DNA from: Lachnospiraceae bacterium NK4A144
GTDB taxonomy: Bacteria; Bacillota; Clostridia; Lachnospirales; Lachnospiraceae
NCBI GenBank assembly: GCA_000424365.1
Contig: AUJT01000016.1
Span: forward strand, 1-64,000
Direction: 5' to 3'
DNA length: 64,000 nt
Position 1 is the stretch's first letter; each line of letters starts with the position of its first letter. The translations under genes were made by a program, and so were the position numbers. Under the pieces are notes generated by a model. The model was not told the DNA's origin. It ran no database searches and was given only the letters and a program-made list of their open reading frames with translations. Below, piece after piece: positions 15,344 to 24,457 of this stretch.

Positions 15344-17959
15344 TTATTGTCCGTTTTCCTCACCTGCAAGGAGTCCGTTTTCTTCGCCAACAGCGTTGTT
15401 TACATTAGCTGCATCACCGTTTACTGCGGGAGCAGCAGGTGCTGTGGGAGTAGGTGTGAGTCCCAGTGCGGCGGTTACATCAGCAGTATGAGGACAGGTT
15501 CCTGTGCCCGGGATAACTGTACCCGGTACTTTGAACGGGCAGCTGTCCAAAGCTTCCAGCCCGGTTGCGGAGCAGATATATCCGGAATGAATGCTCGTAT
15601 GTGAATAATCACAGTAGTCGGTCGGAGCGTTGTCTGATGCAAAATATTCAGAGTAAGTGTTTCCATCTGCTGTACAGACACCGTCTACCGCGAGCTTTCC
15701 GGATTGCTTGCAGACAACCTTTGAAACAATGCCGGAAGGCTGAACGAATTCTTTACGGTTTAAGTTTTCATGGATCTTTTCCATGACACCACGCCACATT
15801 GTGCGTGCGAGGCGCTGCTGATCCTTGGTAGTGAGGTCCACATTGTTGTCAAATCCAGCCCAGGTCGTGCAGGTGTAGTACGGTGTGTATCCTGCGAACC
15901 AAACGTCGTTTTCATCAGAGGTTGTACCGGTCTTACCTGCAATTGGCTGTGTTCCGAAGTTTACGGAAGCGCCGGTTCCCTTTGTTACAACGTCCTCCAT
16001 GGCGCTGGTAAGCAGCCATGCTGTAGTGGGTTTTATTACCTCATGAGTATCCGGCTCGTATTCCAGGAGCACATTTCCGTCGTGATCCAGGATCTTTGTA
16101 TAAAAAGTAGGTTCAATGTATGTACCGCCGTTAGCGATAGCAGCGTAGGCTGCGTTAAGCTCGATATTTTTTACACCGTCCGTAATACCGCCGAGTGCGA
16201 GAGCCTGTGAAATATCGGACAGAACCTTGCCGTCTTTTGTAACCCGGTTCTCAACAAGGGTTGTGAAACCGAACTTTTTCAGGTAATCAAAACCGAGCTG
16301 CGGTGTGATATCTGTAAGAGTCTTTACAGTAACGATATTAAGTGACTGCTCGATACCGTAACGTAGAGTACAGATGCCCTTGTAGCCTTTGTACCAGTTG
16401 GAGACCGGTCGGCCGTTTGAGTAGTTAAAAGGTTCATCCACCTGTGTGGTGGCGAGTGTCATTCCGCCGGCATCCAGTGCAGGTGCATAGGTAGAAACAA
16501 CCTTAAATGTAGAACCGGGCTGACGCATGGTATCGGTCGCACGGTTAAGAGTGAGGCTCGCTTCTTTTTTACCGCGTCCGCCGACGATCGCTTTTACATA
16601 TCCTGTAGACTGATCGGCAACCGTCAGAGAAATCTGGGGCTGCGGAGCCGTGGAAAGATTGTCGGATACGAGAGTGTAGCCCTGGTTCAGGATGGAAGCC
16701 TTGTAAGCATCGGCAGCCGCCTGCGCCTCTTCCTTACTGTCAAAGAGTCGGTGTTTATTGTAGCCGTTTTCAGCAAACCATATAGCCATCATCTCTGATG
16801 AATAGTTTTCGTAATTACCCTCGGAATCCTCCACTGTAAGTCTGTAATCCAGGAGATATTTTGTTCCAGCCGGGTAGTTTTCTTCGTTGCCTGTGAAATC
16901 ATCACAGATCTTTTGAATCTTAGGATCCTGAGTCGCATAGATGCTGAGGCCGCCGGAGTAAAGCTGGTTGTAGGCCTGTGTATCGGTGTATCCGAGCTTT
17001 TCTGTGAGATCTGAGAGGATCTGTTTTGTCAGAGCATCTACAAAATATGAATTAACAGTATTGTTCTCAGTCTGAGCATTTATAGTCTGGATACGAGAAT
17101 AAACATCATCATTTATCGCTTCCTCGTATGCTGCCTCAGTGATATAACCCTGCTCCAGCATGTTGTTCAGTACTTTCTTACGGCGGACTGAATTGTTGTC
17201 AGGATGTGAAATAGGATTGTAACGCGATGGATTCTGGGTGATAGCAGCGATTACAGCATCTTCTGAAAGGTTTAGATCAGAAACATTTTTATTGAAGTAA
17301 CGGAGCGATGCAGCCTGTACACCGAGAGTATTCTGACCGAGGTTTATGGTATTCAGATAGAGCTCGAGGATAGTCTCTTTTGTGACATTATCCTGCTGCT
17401 CGAGCTCAACTGCCAGGAACTGTTCCTGTATCTTTCGCTTGAGCTTCTCAGAAAATGACGACTCCTTTATCCATTCTGTGAAGACGTTATTCTTTATGAG
17501 CTGCTGTGTTATGGTACTGGCGCCCTGTGAGAAATCGTGCGACTTTATACCGGTTACGGCAGCACGTACGATACCGCGCAGATCGATTCCGTTATGCTCA
17601 TAGAAACGTTCATCCTCGATAGCGACAAACGCATGCTGCAGATCCAGAGGTATCTTGTCGATGGTCTGATAGATACGGTTTGAATCGGCTGCTACGAGCT
17701 TCGTTATCTGATTTCCCTCCGCATCATATACGATGGAAGAATAACCGGAAGGCCGTATAACACTTTCATTGATCTCGGGAGAGGAAGCAAGGATTCCTCT
17801 GAATACGCCGAGACCACCGGCGGTTCCGGCTGTTCCAATTGCGATGCAGCCAAAGACCACGCACGCAAATGCAGCAGCAATGAATAAGTGTATGAATTTT
17901 GGAAGAAGTGATGACAGCTGACGCTGACGCCTTTCAACTCCGTGTTTTCCGTAGTTCAT
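15344..17959 (-). CDS. Class A penicillin-binding protein (PBP1A type)
   Basis: 871 residues, start with AAAGGAAACT upstream. A short cytoplasmic, basic start leads into one membrane span (residues about 25-50). The glycosyltransferase 51 domain shows EDERFYEHNGIDLRGIVRA with the catalytic Glu and GASTITQQLIKN. The transpeptidase has RQPGSTFK (active Ser and Lys), SLN and KTGTTSDEND. The tail has a Cys-containing segment (VCKQSGKLAVDGVC) and a Pro/Ala/Asn-rich end. It polymerises and cross-links peptidoglycan outside the membrane. GAGTCA/TGACTC surrounds a TATAAT about 55 bp upstream on its strand, a possible controlled promoter. Confidence 0.95.
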   Translation of the reverse strand: MNYGKHGVERRQRQLSSLLPKFIHLFIAAAFACVVFGCIAIGTAGTAGGLGVFRGILASSPEINESVIRPSGYSSIVYDAEGNQITKLVAADSNRIYQTIDKIPLDLQHAFVAIEDERFYEHNGIDLRGIVRAAVTGIKSHDFSQGASTITQQLIKNNVFTEWIKESSFSEKLKRKIQEQFLAVELEQQDNVTKETILELYLNTINLGQNTLGVQAASLRYFNKNVSDLNLSEDAVIAAITQNPSRYNPISHPDNNSVRRKKVLNNMLEQGYITEAAYEEAINDDVYSRIQTINAQTENNTVNSYFVDALTKQILSDLTEKLGYTDTQAYNQLYSGGLSIYATQDPKIQKICDDFTGNEENYPAGTKYLLDYRLTVEDSEGNYENYSSEMMAIWFAENGYNKHRLFDSKEEAQAAADAYKASILNQGYTLVSDNLSTAPQPQISLTVADQSTGYVKAIVGGRGKKEASLTLNRATDTMRQPGSTFKVVSTYAPALDAGGMTLATTQVDEPFNYSNGRPVSNWYKGYKGICTLRYGIEQSLNIVTVKTLTDITPQLGFDYLKKFGFTTLVENRVTKDGKVLSDISQALALGGITDGVKNIELNAAYAAIANGGTYIEPTFYTKILDHDGNVLLEYEPDTHEVIKPTTAWLLTSAMEDVVTKGTGASVNFGTQPIAGKTGTTSDENDVWFAGYTPYYTCTTWAGFDNNVDLTTKDQQRLARTMWRGVMEKIHENLNRKEFVQPSGIVSKVVCKQSGKLAVDGVCTADGNTYSEYFASDNAPTDYCDYSHTSIHSGYICSATGLEALDSCPFKVPGTVIPGTGTCPHTADVTAALGLTPTPTAPAAPAVNGDAANVNNAVGEENGLLAGEENGQ

Positions 17960-18013
17960 AGTTTCCTTTCGTGTCTGCTTCTTTCAGACGGGATTTTTAC
18001 TTATAGATATACA

Positions 18014-18032
18014 GAGTCATTATAACTGACTC
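18014..18032. promoter_or_regulatory. Palindrome over the -10 region of the PBP gene
   Basis: GAGTCA (18014-18019) and TGACTC (18027-18032) flank TTATAAC; on the minus strand this contains TATAAT. A clear -35 is not seen. It may be an operator. The remaining 18033-18300 is AT-rich with no gene I can support. Confidence 0.35.
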
Positions 18033-18342
18033 CTTTTTAAAAGTACACTTTGAAATAACCAGGATAAAAATGATGAGATATAAGTCGTTTTAATGGTCAG
18101 ATGTATCCAACTGAAGAGTGCGTGAATATGTAAAAATATACGATGGCAAAAACGACTGAAAAATAGCGGGTTGTTAGGGGAAATATAAACAAAGTGCATT
18201 AAGTACAACGAAAATTTAAGTGAAAAGATGACCGTACAACTCGATATGTACCACAAAAGATACAAATTCTGTGCGAACCTCACAAAAATATTGAAAAACC
18301 TCGTATAATTCGTCTATACACATTACGGAGGAAGTTGTTCTT

Positions 18343-18432
18343 TTGTCGGAAATTGACTCTAAAATTAGTATTCTTTACTACATGAAACATTTCATATGTG
18401 GACAATGTACAGAATACAGAATAAATGTATAG
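18343..18432 (+). CDS. Possible small leader ORF, 29 residues
   Basis: TTG at 18343 stands 8 nt after a strong GGAGGAAG (18327-18334). It opens a 29-codon frame starting MSEIDSKISILYYM and containing CGQC, ending with TAG at 18432. TATAAT at 18304-18309 lies just upstream, without a good -35. The frame precedes ppdK by about 150 bp. It may be a small protein, a leader peptide, or chance. The coupling of a near-perfect ribosome site with an open frame is the only evidence. Confidence 0.3.
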   Translation: MSEIDSKISILYYMKHFICGQCTEYRINV

Positions 18433-18462
18433 AACAAGTCGTGATTTTTTTACAATTTATAT

Positions 18463-18491
18463 TTGTTTCAAGTTGTACATTGTGCTACAAT
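18463..18491 (+). promoter_or_regulatory. Probable promoter of ppdK
   Basis: TTGTTT (18463-18468), 17-nt spacer, TACAAT (18486-18491), about 95 bp before the ppdK ATG. Confidence 0.4.
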
Positions 18492-18585
18492 AGGCAACGG
18501 AGATTCACCGAAGTGCATTAATATTCATACATGATTGGAATCGGTGCATCAAACTTGTTATTTATCTTATGGAGGAAACAAAAAA

Positions 18586-21222
18586 ATGGCAAAGTGGGTT
18601 TATATGTTCAGCGAAGGCGACATGACCATGAGAAACCTTCTCGGTGGTAAGGGCGCTAACCTCGCAGAAATGACATCAATCGGTCTTCCTGTTCCGCAGG
18701 GATTCACAATCACAACTGAGGCATGTACTCAGTACTACGAAGATGGACGCAAGATCAACGACGAGATCATGGCTCAGGCTATGGAAGGCGTAAAGAAGAT
18801 GGAAGAAATCAACGGCAAGAAGTTCGGCGATCTTCAGAACCCGCTTCTCGTTTCCGTTCGTTCCGGTGCTCGTGCTTCCATGCCGGGTATGATGGATACT
18901 ATCCTGAACCTCGGTCTTAATGACGAAGTAGTAGCAGCTATGATCAAGGGAAATCCTGATCCTGCATTCGAGCGTTTCGTATACGATTCATATAGAAGAT
19001 TTATCCAGATGTTCTCCGACGTAGTTATGGAGGTTGGTAAGAAGTACTTCGAGCAGCTCATTGACAAGATGAAGGCAGAGAAGGGTGTTCAGTACGACGT
19101 TGATCTGACAGCAGCTGACCTTAAGGAGCTCGCTGAGCAGTTCAAGGCTGAGTACAAGAAGCAGCTCGGCAAGGACTTCCCGTCTGATCCGGTTGAGCAG
19201 CTGAAGCTCGCTATCGAGGCTGTATTCCGTTCATGGGATAACCCGAGAGCAAACGTATATCGTCGTGATAACGATATCCCGTACAGCTGGGGTACTGCTG
19301 TAAACGTAATGCCGATGGTATTCGGTAACCTTAACAACGAGTCAGGTACAGGTGTTGCATTCACACGTGATCCTGCTACTGGTGAGAAGAAGCTCATGGG
19401 TGAGTTCCTTAAGAACGCACAGGGTGAGGACGTAGTTGCTGGTGTTCGTACACCTATGCCGATCGCTCAGATGGAGCAGGAGTTCCCTGAGGCATATGCT
19501 GACTTCATCAAGGTTTGTGAGACTCTTGAGAATCACTACCATGATATGCAGGATATGGAGTTCACTGTTGAGAATAAGAAGCTCTACATGCTTCAGTGCC
19601 GTAATGGTAAGAGAACAGCACAGGCTGCTCTGAAGATCGCTTGCGACCTCGTTGATGAGGGTATGAAGACCGAGAAGGAAGCAGTAGCTATGATCGATCC
19701 TCGTAACCTTGATACACTGCTTCACCCTCAGTTCGATGCTAAGGCTCTGAAGGCTGCAACTCCAATCGGAAAGGGACTTGGTGCTTCACCGGGAGCTGCT
19801 TGCGGTAAGGTTGTATTTACAGCTGATGATGCTGTTGAATGGGCTGCAAAGGGTGAGAAGGTTATCCTTGTTCGTCTCGAGACATCTCCTGAGGACATCA
19901 CAGGTATGAAGTCTGCAGAAGGTATCCTTACAGTTCGTGGTGGTATGACATCTCACGCAGCAGTAGTTGCTCGTGGTATGGGTGAGTGCTGCGTATCCGG
20001 ATGCGGCGACATCAACATGGATGAGGAAAATAAGAAGTTCACACTTGGCGGCAAGGAGTTCCACGAGGGAGACTTCATCTCCATCGATGGTACAACAGGT
20101 AACATCTACGATGGCGTTATCGAGACAGTAGATGCTCAGATCGCAGGTGAGTTCGGCCGTATCATGGAGTGGGCTGATAAGTATAGAAAGCTCAAGGTTC
20201 GTACAAACGCTGATACACCGGCTGATGCAAAGAAGGCTCGTGAGCTCGGTGCAGAGGGTATCGGTCTCTGCCGTACAGAGCATATGTTCTTCGATGAGGA
20301 GAGAATCGCAGCATTCCGTGAGATGATCTGCTCTGATACTGTAGAAGAGAGAGAAGCAGCTCTTGCAAAGATCCTTCCTTACCAGCAGGATGACTTTGAG
20401 CAGCTCTTCGAGGCTATGGAGGGTAACCCGGTTACTATCCGTTTCCTGGATCCGCCTCTTCACGAGTTCGTTCCTAACACAGAGGACGAGATCAAGAAGC
20501 TCGCTGATGCTCAGGGCAAGACAGTTCAGCAGATCAAGGACATCATCACAGGCCTTCACGAGTTTAACCCGATGATGGGTCACAGAGGATGCCGTCTGTC
20601 CGTAACATATCCTGAAATCGCAGCTATGCAGTCCCGTGCTATCATCCGCGCAGCTATCAAGGTTCAGAAGGCTCACGCTGACTGGTCTGTAGTTCCGGAG
20701 ATCATGGTTCCGCTCGTAGGCGAAGTTAAGGAGTTCAAGTTCGTTAAGGATATCATCGTAAAGGTAGCTGATGAGGAGATCAAGGCTGCAGGCGCTGACC
20801 TTAAGTATGAGGTTGGTACAATGATCGAGATCCCGAGAGCAGCTCTTACAGCTGATGAGATCGCTAAGGAAGCTGACTTCTTCTGCTTCGGTACAAACGA
20901 TCTGACACAGATGACATTCGGATTCTCCCGTGATGATGCAGGTAAGTTCCTCAATGCTTACTATGATGCAAAGATCTACGAGAACGATCCGTTCGCAAAG
21001 CTTGACCGAGCAGGTGTAGGTAAGCTCATGGATACATGCCTGAAGCTTGGCCGTCCTGTAAACCCGAAGCTTCACGCTGGTATCTGTGGTGAGCACGGCG
21101 GAGATCCTTCTTCCGTAGAGTTCTGCCACCAGATCGGTCTTGACTATGTATCCTGCTCACCGTTCCGTGTACCGGTAGCAAGACTCGCAGCAGCACAGGC
21201 AGCTATCGCCGAAGAAGCATAA
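18586..21222 (+). CDS. ppdK: Pyruvate phosphate dikinase
   Basis: 878 residues, standard length. ATG 18586 follows GGAGGAAA. It interconverts pyruvate, ATP and phosphate with PEP, AMP and diphosphate, used in anaerobes for PEP formation or pyrophosphate-linked glycolysis. N-terminal ATP-grasp: LLGGKGANLAEM, SVRSGARASMPGMMDTILNL. The central phosphohistidine lies in TVRGGMTSHAAVVARGMG. C-terminal PEP/pyruvate barrel: GIGLCRTEHMF, GTNDLTQMTFGFSRDD and ICGEHGGDP, the last with the catalytic Cys-Gly-Glu-His. Codon use is more uniform than in its neighbours (CTT, GCT, CGT), as expected of a highly expressed gene. Confidence 0.97.
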   Translation: MAKWVYMFSEGDMTMRNLLGGKGANLAEMTSIGLPVPQGFTITTEACTQYYEDGRKINDEIMAQAMEGVKKMEEINGKKFGDLQNPLLVSVRSGARASMPGMMDTILNLGLNDEVVAAMIKGNPDPAFERFVYDSYRRFIQMFSDVVMEVGKKYFEQLIDKMKAEKGVQYDVDLTAADLKELAEQFKAEYKKQLGKDFPSDPVEQLKLAIEAVFRSWDNPRANVYRRDNDIPYSWGTAVNVMPMVFGNLNNESGTGVAFTRDPATGEKKLMGEFLKNAQGEDVVAGVRTPMPIAQMEQEFPEAYADFIKVCETLENHYHDMQDMEFTVENKKLYMLQCRNGKRTAQAALKIACDLVDEGMKTEKEAVAMIDPRNLDTLLHPQFDAKALKAATPIGKGLGASPGAACGKVVFTADDAVEWAAKGEKVILVRLETSPEDITGMKSAEGILTVRGGMTSHAAVVARGMGECCVSGCGDINMDEENKKFTLGGKEFHEGDFISIDGTTGNIYDGVIETVDAQIAGEFGRIMEWADKYRKLKVRTNADTPADAKKARELGAEGIGLCRTEHMFFDEERIAAFREMICSDTVEEREAALAKILPYQQDDFEQLFEAMEGNPVTIRFLDPPLHEFVPNTEDEIKKLADAQGKTVQQIKDIITGLHEFNPMMGHRGCRLSVTYPEIAAMQSRAIIRAAIKVQKAHADWSVVPEIMVPLVGEVKEFKFVKDIIVKVADEEIKAAGADLKYEVGTMIEIPRAALTADEIAKEADFFCFGTNDLTQMTFGFSRDDAGKFLNAYYDAKIYENDPFAKLDRAGVGKLMDTCLKLGRPVNPKLHAGICGEHGGDPSSVEFCHQIGLDYVSCSPFRVPVARLAAAQAAIAEEA

Positions 21223-21256
21223 AAAACATATAAACACATTGTCCATACGATAAAAG

Positions 21257-21297
21257 TCCCTCGGATCGCAGAATAGCTGCGGTTCGGGGGATTTTTT
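21257..21297 (+). terminator. Terminator of ppdK
   Basis: A 14-15-bp stem with three G-T pairs: TCCCTCGGATCGCAG (21257-21271) against CTGCGGTTCGGGGGA (21277-21291), AATAG loop, TTTTTT at 21292-21297. Confidence 0.9.
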
Positions 21298-21299
21298 AC

Positions 21300-21362
21300 G
21301 TAGTTCATACGCACAGCCCATTCGCGTTTGGGATCTGCTCTTGACCTGTGCGTTAGAACTAC
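21300..21362. other. Long imperfect hairpin in intergenic region
   Basis: GTAGTTCATACGCACAG (21300-21316) and CTGTGCGTTAGAACTAC (21346-21362) can pair at 15 of 17 positions. Between them CCCA/TGGG forms a small inner stem. No T-run follows. It may be a structured RNA, the relic of a mobile element, or an IS end. The rest of 21363-21622 shows no gene. Confidence 0.4.
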
Positions 21363-21622
21363 ATAAGCGGCATATCTTGCCGGGCGATTCCGAGATAGCT
21401 TACCTTATGGAGACACAACCCGCATACCTTACGTAGTGGCAGTTGGTGAAAAACGTTACAGTTCATGAGTAGTAGGATAGTACCGAATCAATAAAACACT
21501 CACTATGTGGGGGCGAGTCAGGTTGTTATACAAAAAGCTACCTTTCCACTGACAATAAAGTTGTTTAGGCAATATTGCGGAAGAGAAAGGGAACTATGGC
21601 GAAGAAAGAATATTCGCTCAAA

Positions 21623-22495
21623 TCAATCGCATTCAGTTTCTGATATTACATAGTCTGCTATGTCTTCGTCGTCCCAATCCGGATACTTTTCGATAGCTTC
21701 ACGGGTGCAGTGTAAGAATTCAGGAGTGATTTTCAAAAGCTTGACTAGGATTTCATCAGATACTAATTCGTTACTGTCGCGGATTAGTTCAACAACTTTA
21801 CTGTATTTACCCAACACCCGTTCATCTGTGGCAAACACGTTTAAGTTCATATACTCATTCCTCCTCTCTTGATTTCCTTTAACCTTTTTCACCGCATTAT
21901 CAAGCATCTTAGCGTAATCGGATTCCGGTGCATTTCCGTCCATGTAGGACAGCATATCTTTGATCTCATCGCTTACTTCGTGACCTTCTTTATCTTTTGT
22001 TCCCTTGGTATTAAGGATGATCCTTTTTGCGTGGTCTTTCATCTTTATGCTGCTGTCCCAGCTGCATATTGTTTCAAAGGGATACATGTACCAGCTTTTA
22101 CCGAAAGGGTCATATGTTGTTATAAAGATGATAAAACTATCCTTGAGAACACCGTAGTCATCACCTTTATTTACGATATCGACATCTATCGAACCCTGAT
22201 AATACCTAAACCGCTTACCAAGAAATCTTCTTTTGGATGCCTGCATTTCCACATCATAGACCGTGTTCTCATCATCTTCCACATATACATCCATGCGGAT
22301 TCCTCTGGAATCATAGCCGGTCTCGATGGTTTTCTCTGATGTAAGCACCTCTATCTTGCGGATTTTCTTTTCGAGGACCATTTCCAGCAATGGTCGTACA
22401 TACTTTGGATCCGCCATCACCGTCTGAAACATATAGTTATCAGTGATGGTGAGTTCATCAAAGGGTTTCTTGGTTCTCTTTTTCTGTTCGGTCAT
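21623..22495 (-). CDS. Rpn-family nuclease / PD-(D/E)XK putative transposase
   Basis: 290 residues. The N-terminal pattern FDELTITDNYMFQTVMAD, followed by a PD-(D/E)XK core GIRMDVYVEDDENTVYDVEMQ (Asp, then Glu-x-Gln) and FRYYQGSIDVDIVNKGDDYGVLKDSFIIFI, is that of the Rpn/PF12784 family. Those proteins are endonucleases that promote recA-independent recombination; many are multicopy and mobile. The C-terminal half carries the usual helical tail (NLNVFATDERVLGKYSKV). It marks the left side of the accessory region. No inverted repeats characteristic of an IS were found around it. Confidence 0.85.
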   Translation of the reverse strand: MTEQKKRTKKPFDELTITDNYMFQTVMADPKYVRPLLEMVLEKKIRKIEVLTSEKTIETGYDSRGIRMDVYVEDDENTVYDVEMQASKRRFLGKRFRYYQGSIDVDIVNKGDDYGVLKDSFIIFITTYDPFGKSWYMYPFETICSWDSSIKMKDHAKRIILNTKGTKDKEGHEVSDEIKDMLSYMDGNAPESDYAKMLDNAVKKVKGNQERRNEYMNLNVFATDERVLGKYSKVVELIRDSNELVSDEILVKLLKITPEFLHCTREAIEKYPDWDDEDIADYVISETECD

Positions 22496-22848
22496 TAATT
22501 ATGTTGCCTTTCTCTAATACTATCATTTAGTGACGAGTGTCTCAATAACCGTACATAGAGGCGTTTAATAAGATGCTATGTGCAGCCGTTTTTCGATTAA
22601 TTATTTATATTGAAAATATTGTATAAGGGAATTTTGTGAGCGAAATGCTCAAGACACCTCTTATGTAAGAAATTGAGGCTTTTCGACTATAGCACTTGTT
22701 GAAGAGGCTGTAAAGAACCGAGATAGAAAATCATTGCTGTGAAAATATGTTGGACTTCAACACTATGATGATAGGGAGGGATGAAAGGACGCTGAATTCT
22801 TCTATTATTTTATGTAATGAATAACATACTGTCTGGCAGCACATTGTG

Positions 22849-22890
22849 GGAGGCGTTATCCTCAGATTATTTTCGGCGGATAACGCCTCC
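22849..22890. repeat. Perfect 13-bp inverted repeat
   Basis: GGAGGCGTTATCC (22849-22861) and GGATAACGCCTCC (22878-22890) with a 16-nt loop, no T-run on either strand. It lies in the 520-bp gap between the nuclease and the ATPase gene. A TATAAT at 22972-22977 just before the ATPase gene may be that gene's -10. Nothing else is seen in the gap. Confidence 0.5.
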
Positions 22891-23019
22891 TTGACTGTGT
22901 GTCTCGGAAAAAAGGGGAGCAAAAGTTTACAAAATATTATTATGTATAATTTGCAAAGATGCTTGATGTGCTATAATATACTTGATTTTGCAAATAACTC
23001 GTAAATGGAGGGCATAATC

Positions 23020-24333
23020 ATGCTTTTAGAATTCAAAACTAAGAATTATAAGTCATTTATAGATGAGATGGTATTTTCTATGACTCCTGCACCAAAACAG
23101 AAGGGCTTGGATTATAGTATTTTTTCTATGAAATCAGGCACTAGGTCATATAAAGGACTGAGTACTGCGGTAATTTATGGTCCGAATGCGTCTGGAAAAA
23201 CAAATGTGATAGGGGCAATGGATACTTTTAGGTCGATTGTACTTCGCGGAAGTATTCGTAATACGGATGTTGCATCGCCAAATGCGGCCGCATCAGCATT
23301 GGAATTAATTCCTAATTGCAATGGGACAAAGGAGAGTACAGATTTTTCCTTAAGATTTCTGGATGATGGCTTGTTAGTAGAATATTCAGTCAAGGCTGAT
23401 CTGGGTTCTTTTATGGATACTGAATATCCACGAAAAATTTTAGAAGAAAAGCTGACAGTGAATGAGAAGCAGGTGTTTTTAAGAAATGATGAATTGGTTG
23501 TGAATCTTCCGTCTGTGATCAAAGAGTATGTGAATAAAAGTATAAAACGGAAGACAGCAAAGATGCTTGAATTAGCTGTGGACAGTCTGTCTGATACGGA
23601 GCTTTTTTTGTGCAATGGATTTAAGTCAATCTATGCACAGGAACTGGTGAAGAGAATTTTGTCTTGGTTCAATGATAAGTTTATTGTAGTATATCGCTCC
23701 GATGACATGAGGTTGGTAAGGAAGTTTGCTGATCCGAAATCAAATACTGTTTATGTTGAGACAACACTTACAGAGGCGGCCAGAGAGTTTGGTATTACCG
23801 GTAATGCATTGGGATATAAGTCCACAGGGAATGATGACGCAGAAGATACAGTTCTTTGTTCGATTATTGGAAATAAACTGCTTCCTGCTGAGTTGTTTGA
23901 ATCATATGGTACTATTCGTTTCATCAATGAGTTTCCGTTGGTTATCCGTGTATTACTAAATGGCGGTACTCTTGTTATGGATGAATTTGATGCGTCTATT
24001 CATCCAATGGCGCTTATGAACATTATCAATGTATTTCATAATGATGATATCAATAAGAACCATGCCCAACTTATATTCAATACGCATAATCCTATCTTTC
24101 TGGATTCGTCTCTGCTTAGGCGTGACGAGATAAAATTCGTAGAGAGAGAAGATGAGACTGGTAACAGTATTCATTATGCACTTTCTGATTTTAAGACGGC
24201 AGATGGCATTCGTAAGGGCGAGGACTATATGAATAATTATTTTGTCAGCAGGTATGGCGCGATAAAGGATGTCGATTTCAGCCCTATGCTCGAAAAGGTT
24301 ATCGTAGGAAACGAGGTGCCTGGAGATGAGTGA
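23020..24333 (+). CDS. RloA/AbiLi-like AAA ATPase (anti-phage type)
   Basis: 437 residues. ATG 23020 is preferred because GGAGGG lies 7 nt before it. An ABC-like AAA-15/21 fold: N-terminal FKTKNYKSFIDE, Walker A YGPNASGKTN at about 53-62, then the signature half with LVMDEFDASIHPMALMNI (Walker B) and FNTHNPIFLD. The end FVSRYGAIKD is typical of the RloA/AbiLi group. In known systems it acts with a RloB (TOPRIM-like) partner to abort phage infection. Its 3' end overlaps a RloB start by 8 bp, but that partner is cut to 43 codons. The system therefore looks inactive as such. Confidence 0.82.
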   Translation: MLLEFKTKNYKSFIDEMVFSMTPAPKQKGLDYSIFSMKSGTRSYKGLSTAVIYGPNASGKTNVIGAMDTFRSIVLRGSIRNTDVASPNAAASALELIPNCNGTKESTDFSLRFLDDGLLVEYSVKADLGSFMDTEYPRKILEEKLTVNEKQVFLRNDELVVNLPSVIKEYVNKSIKRKTAKMLELAVDSLSDTELFLCNGFKSIYAQELVKRILSWFNDKFIVVYRSDDMRLVRKFADPKSNTVYVETTLTEAAREFGITGNALGYKSTGNDDAEDTVLCSIIGNKLLPAELFESYGTIRFINEFPLVIRVLLNGGTLVMDEFDASIHPMALMNIINVFHNDDINKNHAQLIFNTHNPIFLDSSLLRRDEIKFVEREDETGNSIHYALSDFKTADGIRKGEDYMNNYFVSRYGAIKDVDFSPMLEKVIVGNEVPGDE

Positions 24334-24457
24334 GAAGCTGGAAACAAAGAAATACGTCTTTACAGTTGAGGGTGAAACAGAGCAGTGGTATCTGCAATGG
24401 CTGCGGGATCAGATTAATCAATGTGAAATCGAAATTTGTGAGGATAATGCAAAATGA
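24326..24457 (+). pseudogene. RloB-like effector, truncated to 43 codons
   Basis: ATG 24326 overlaps the ATPase gene by 8 bp. The peptide has KKYVFTVEGETEQWYLQWL, the conserved beginning of RloB proteins with the VEGxTE acidic motif of the TOPRIM-like fold. Full RloB is around 200 residues; here a TGA comes at 24455-24457. The next gene starts within that stop (ATGA at 24454). The remaining 80 percent of rloB is absent downstream. This looks like a deletion or replacement that joined the rloB start to an acetyltransferase gene. Confidence 0.7.

Noticed and set aside
18020-18283. 87-codon minus-strand frame upstream of the PBP gene
   Set aside because: No ribosome site, AT-rich composition and no recognisable features; treated as intergenic.
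19786-21129. A 447-codon open frame antisense to ppdK
   Set aside because: It lies wholly inside ppdK, is Cys/Leu/Ser-rich without any domain, and is explained by the strong codon bias of ppdK on the other strand.
21363-21622. Possible tRNA or other known RNA in the gap after ppdK
   Set aside because: No T-loop, acceptor stem or signature of SRP RNA, tmRNA, 6S RNA or RNase P RNA could be found.
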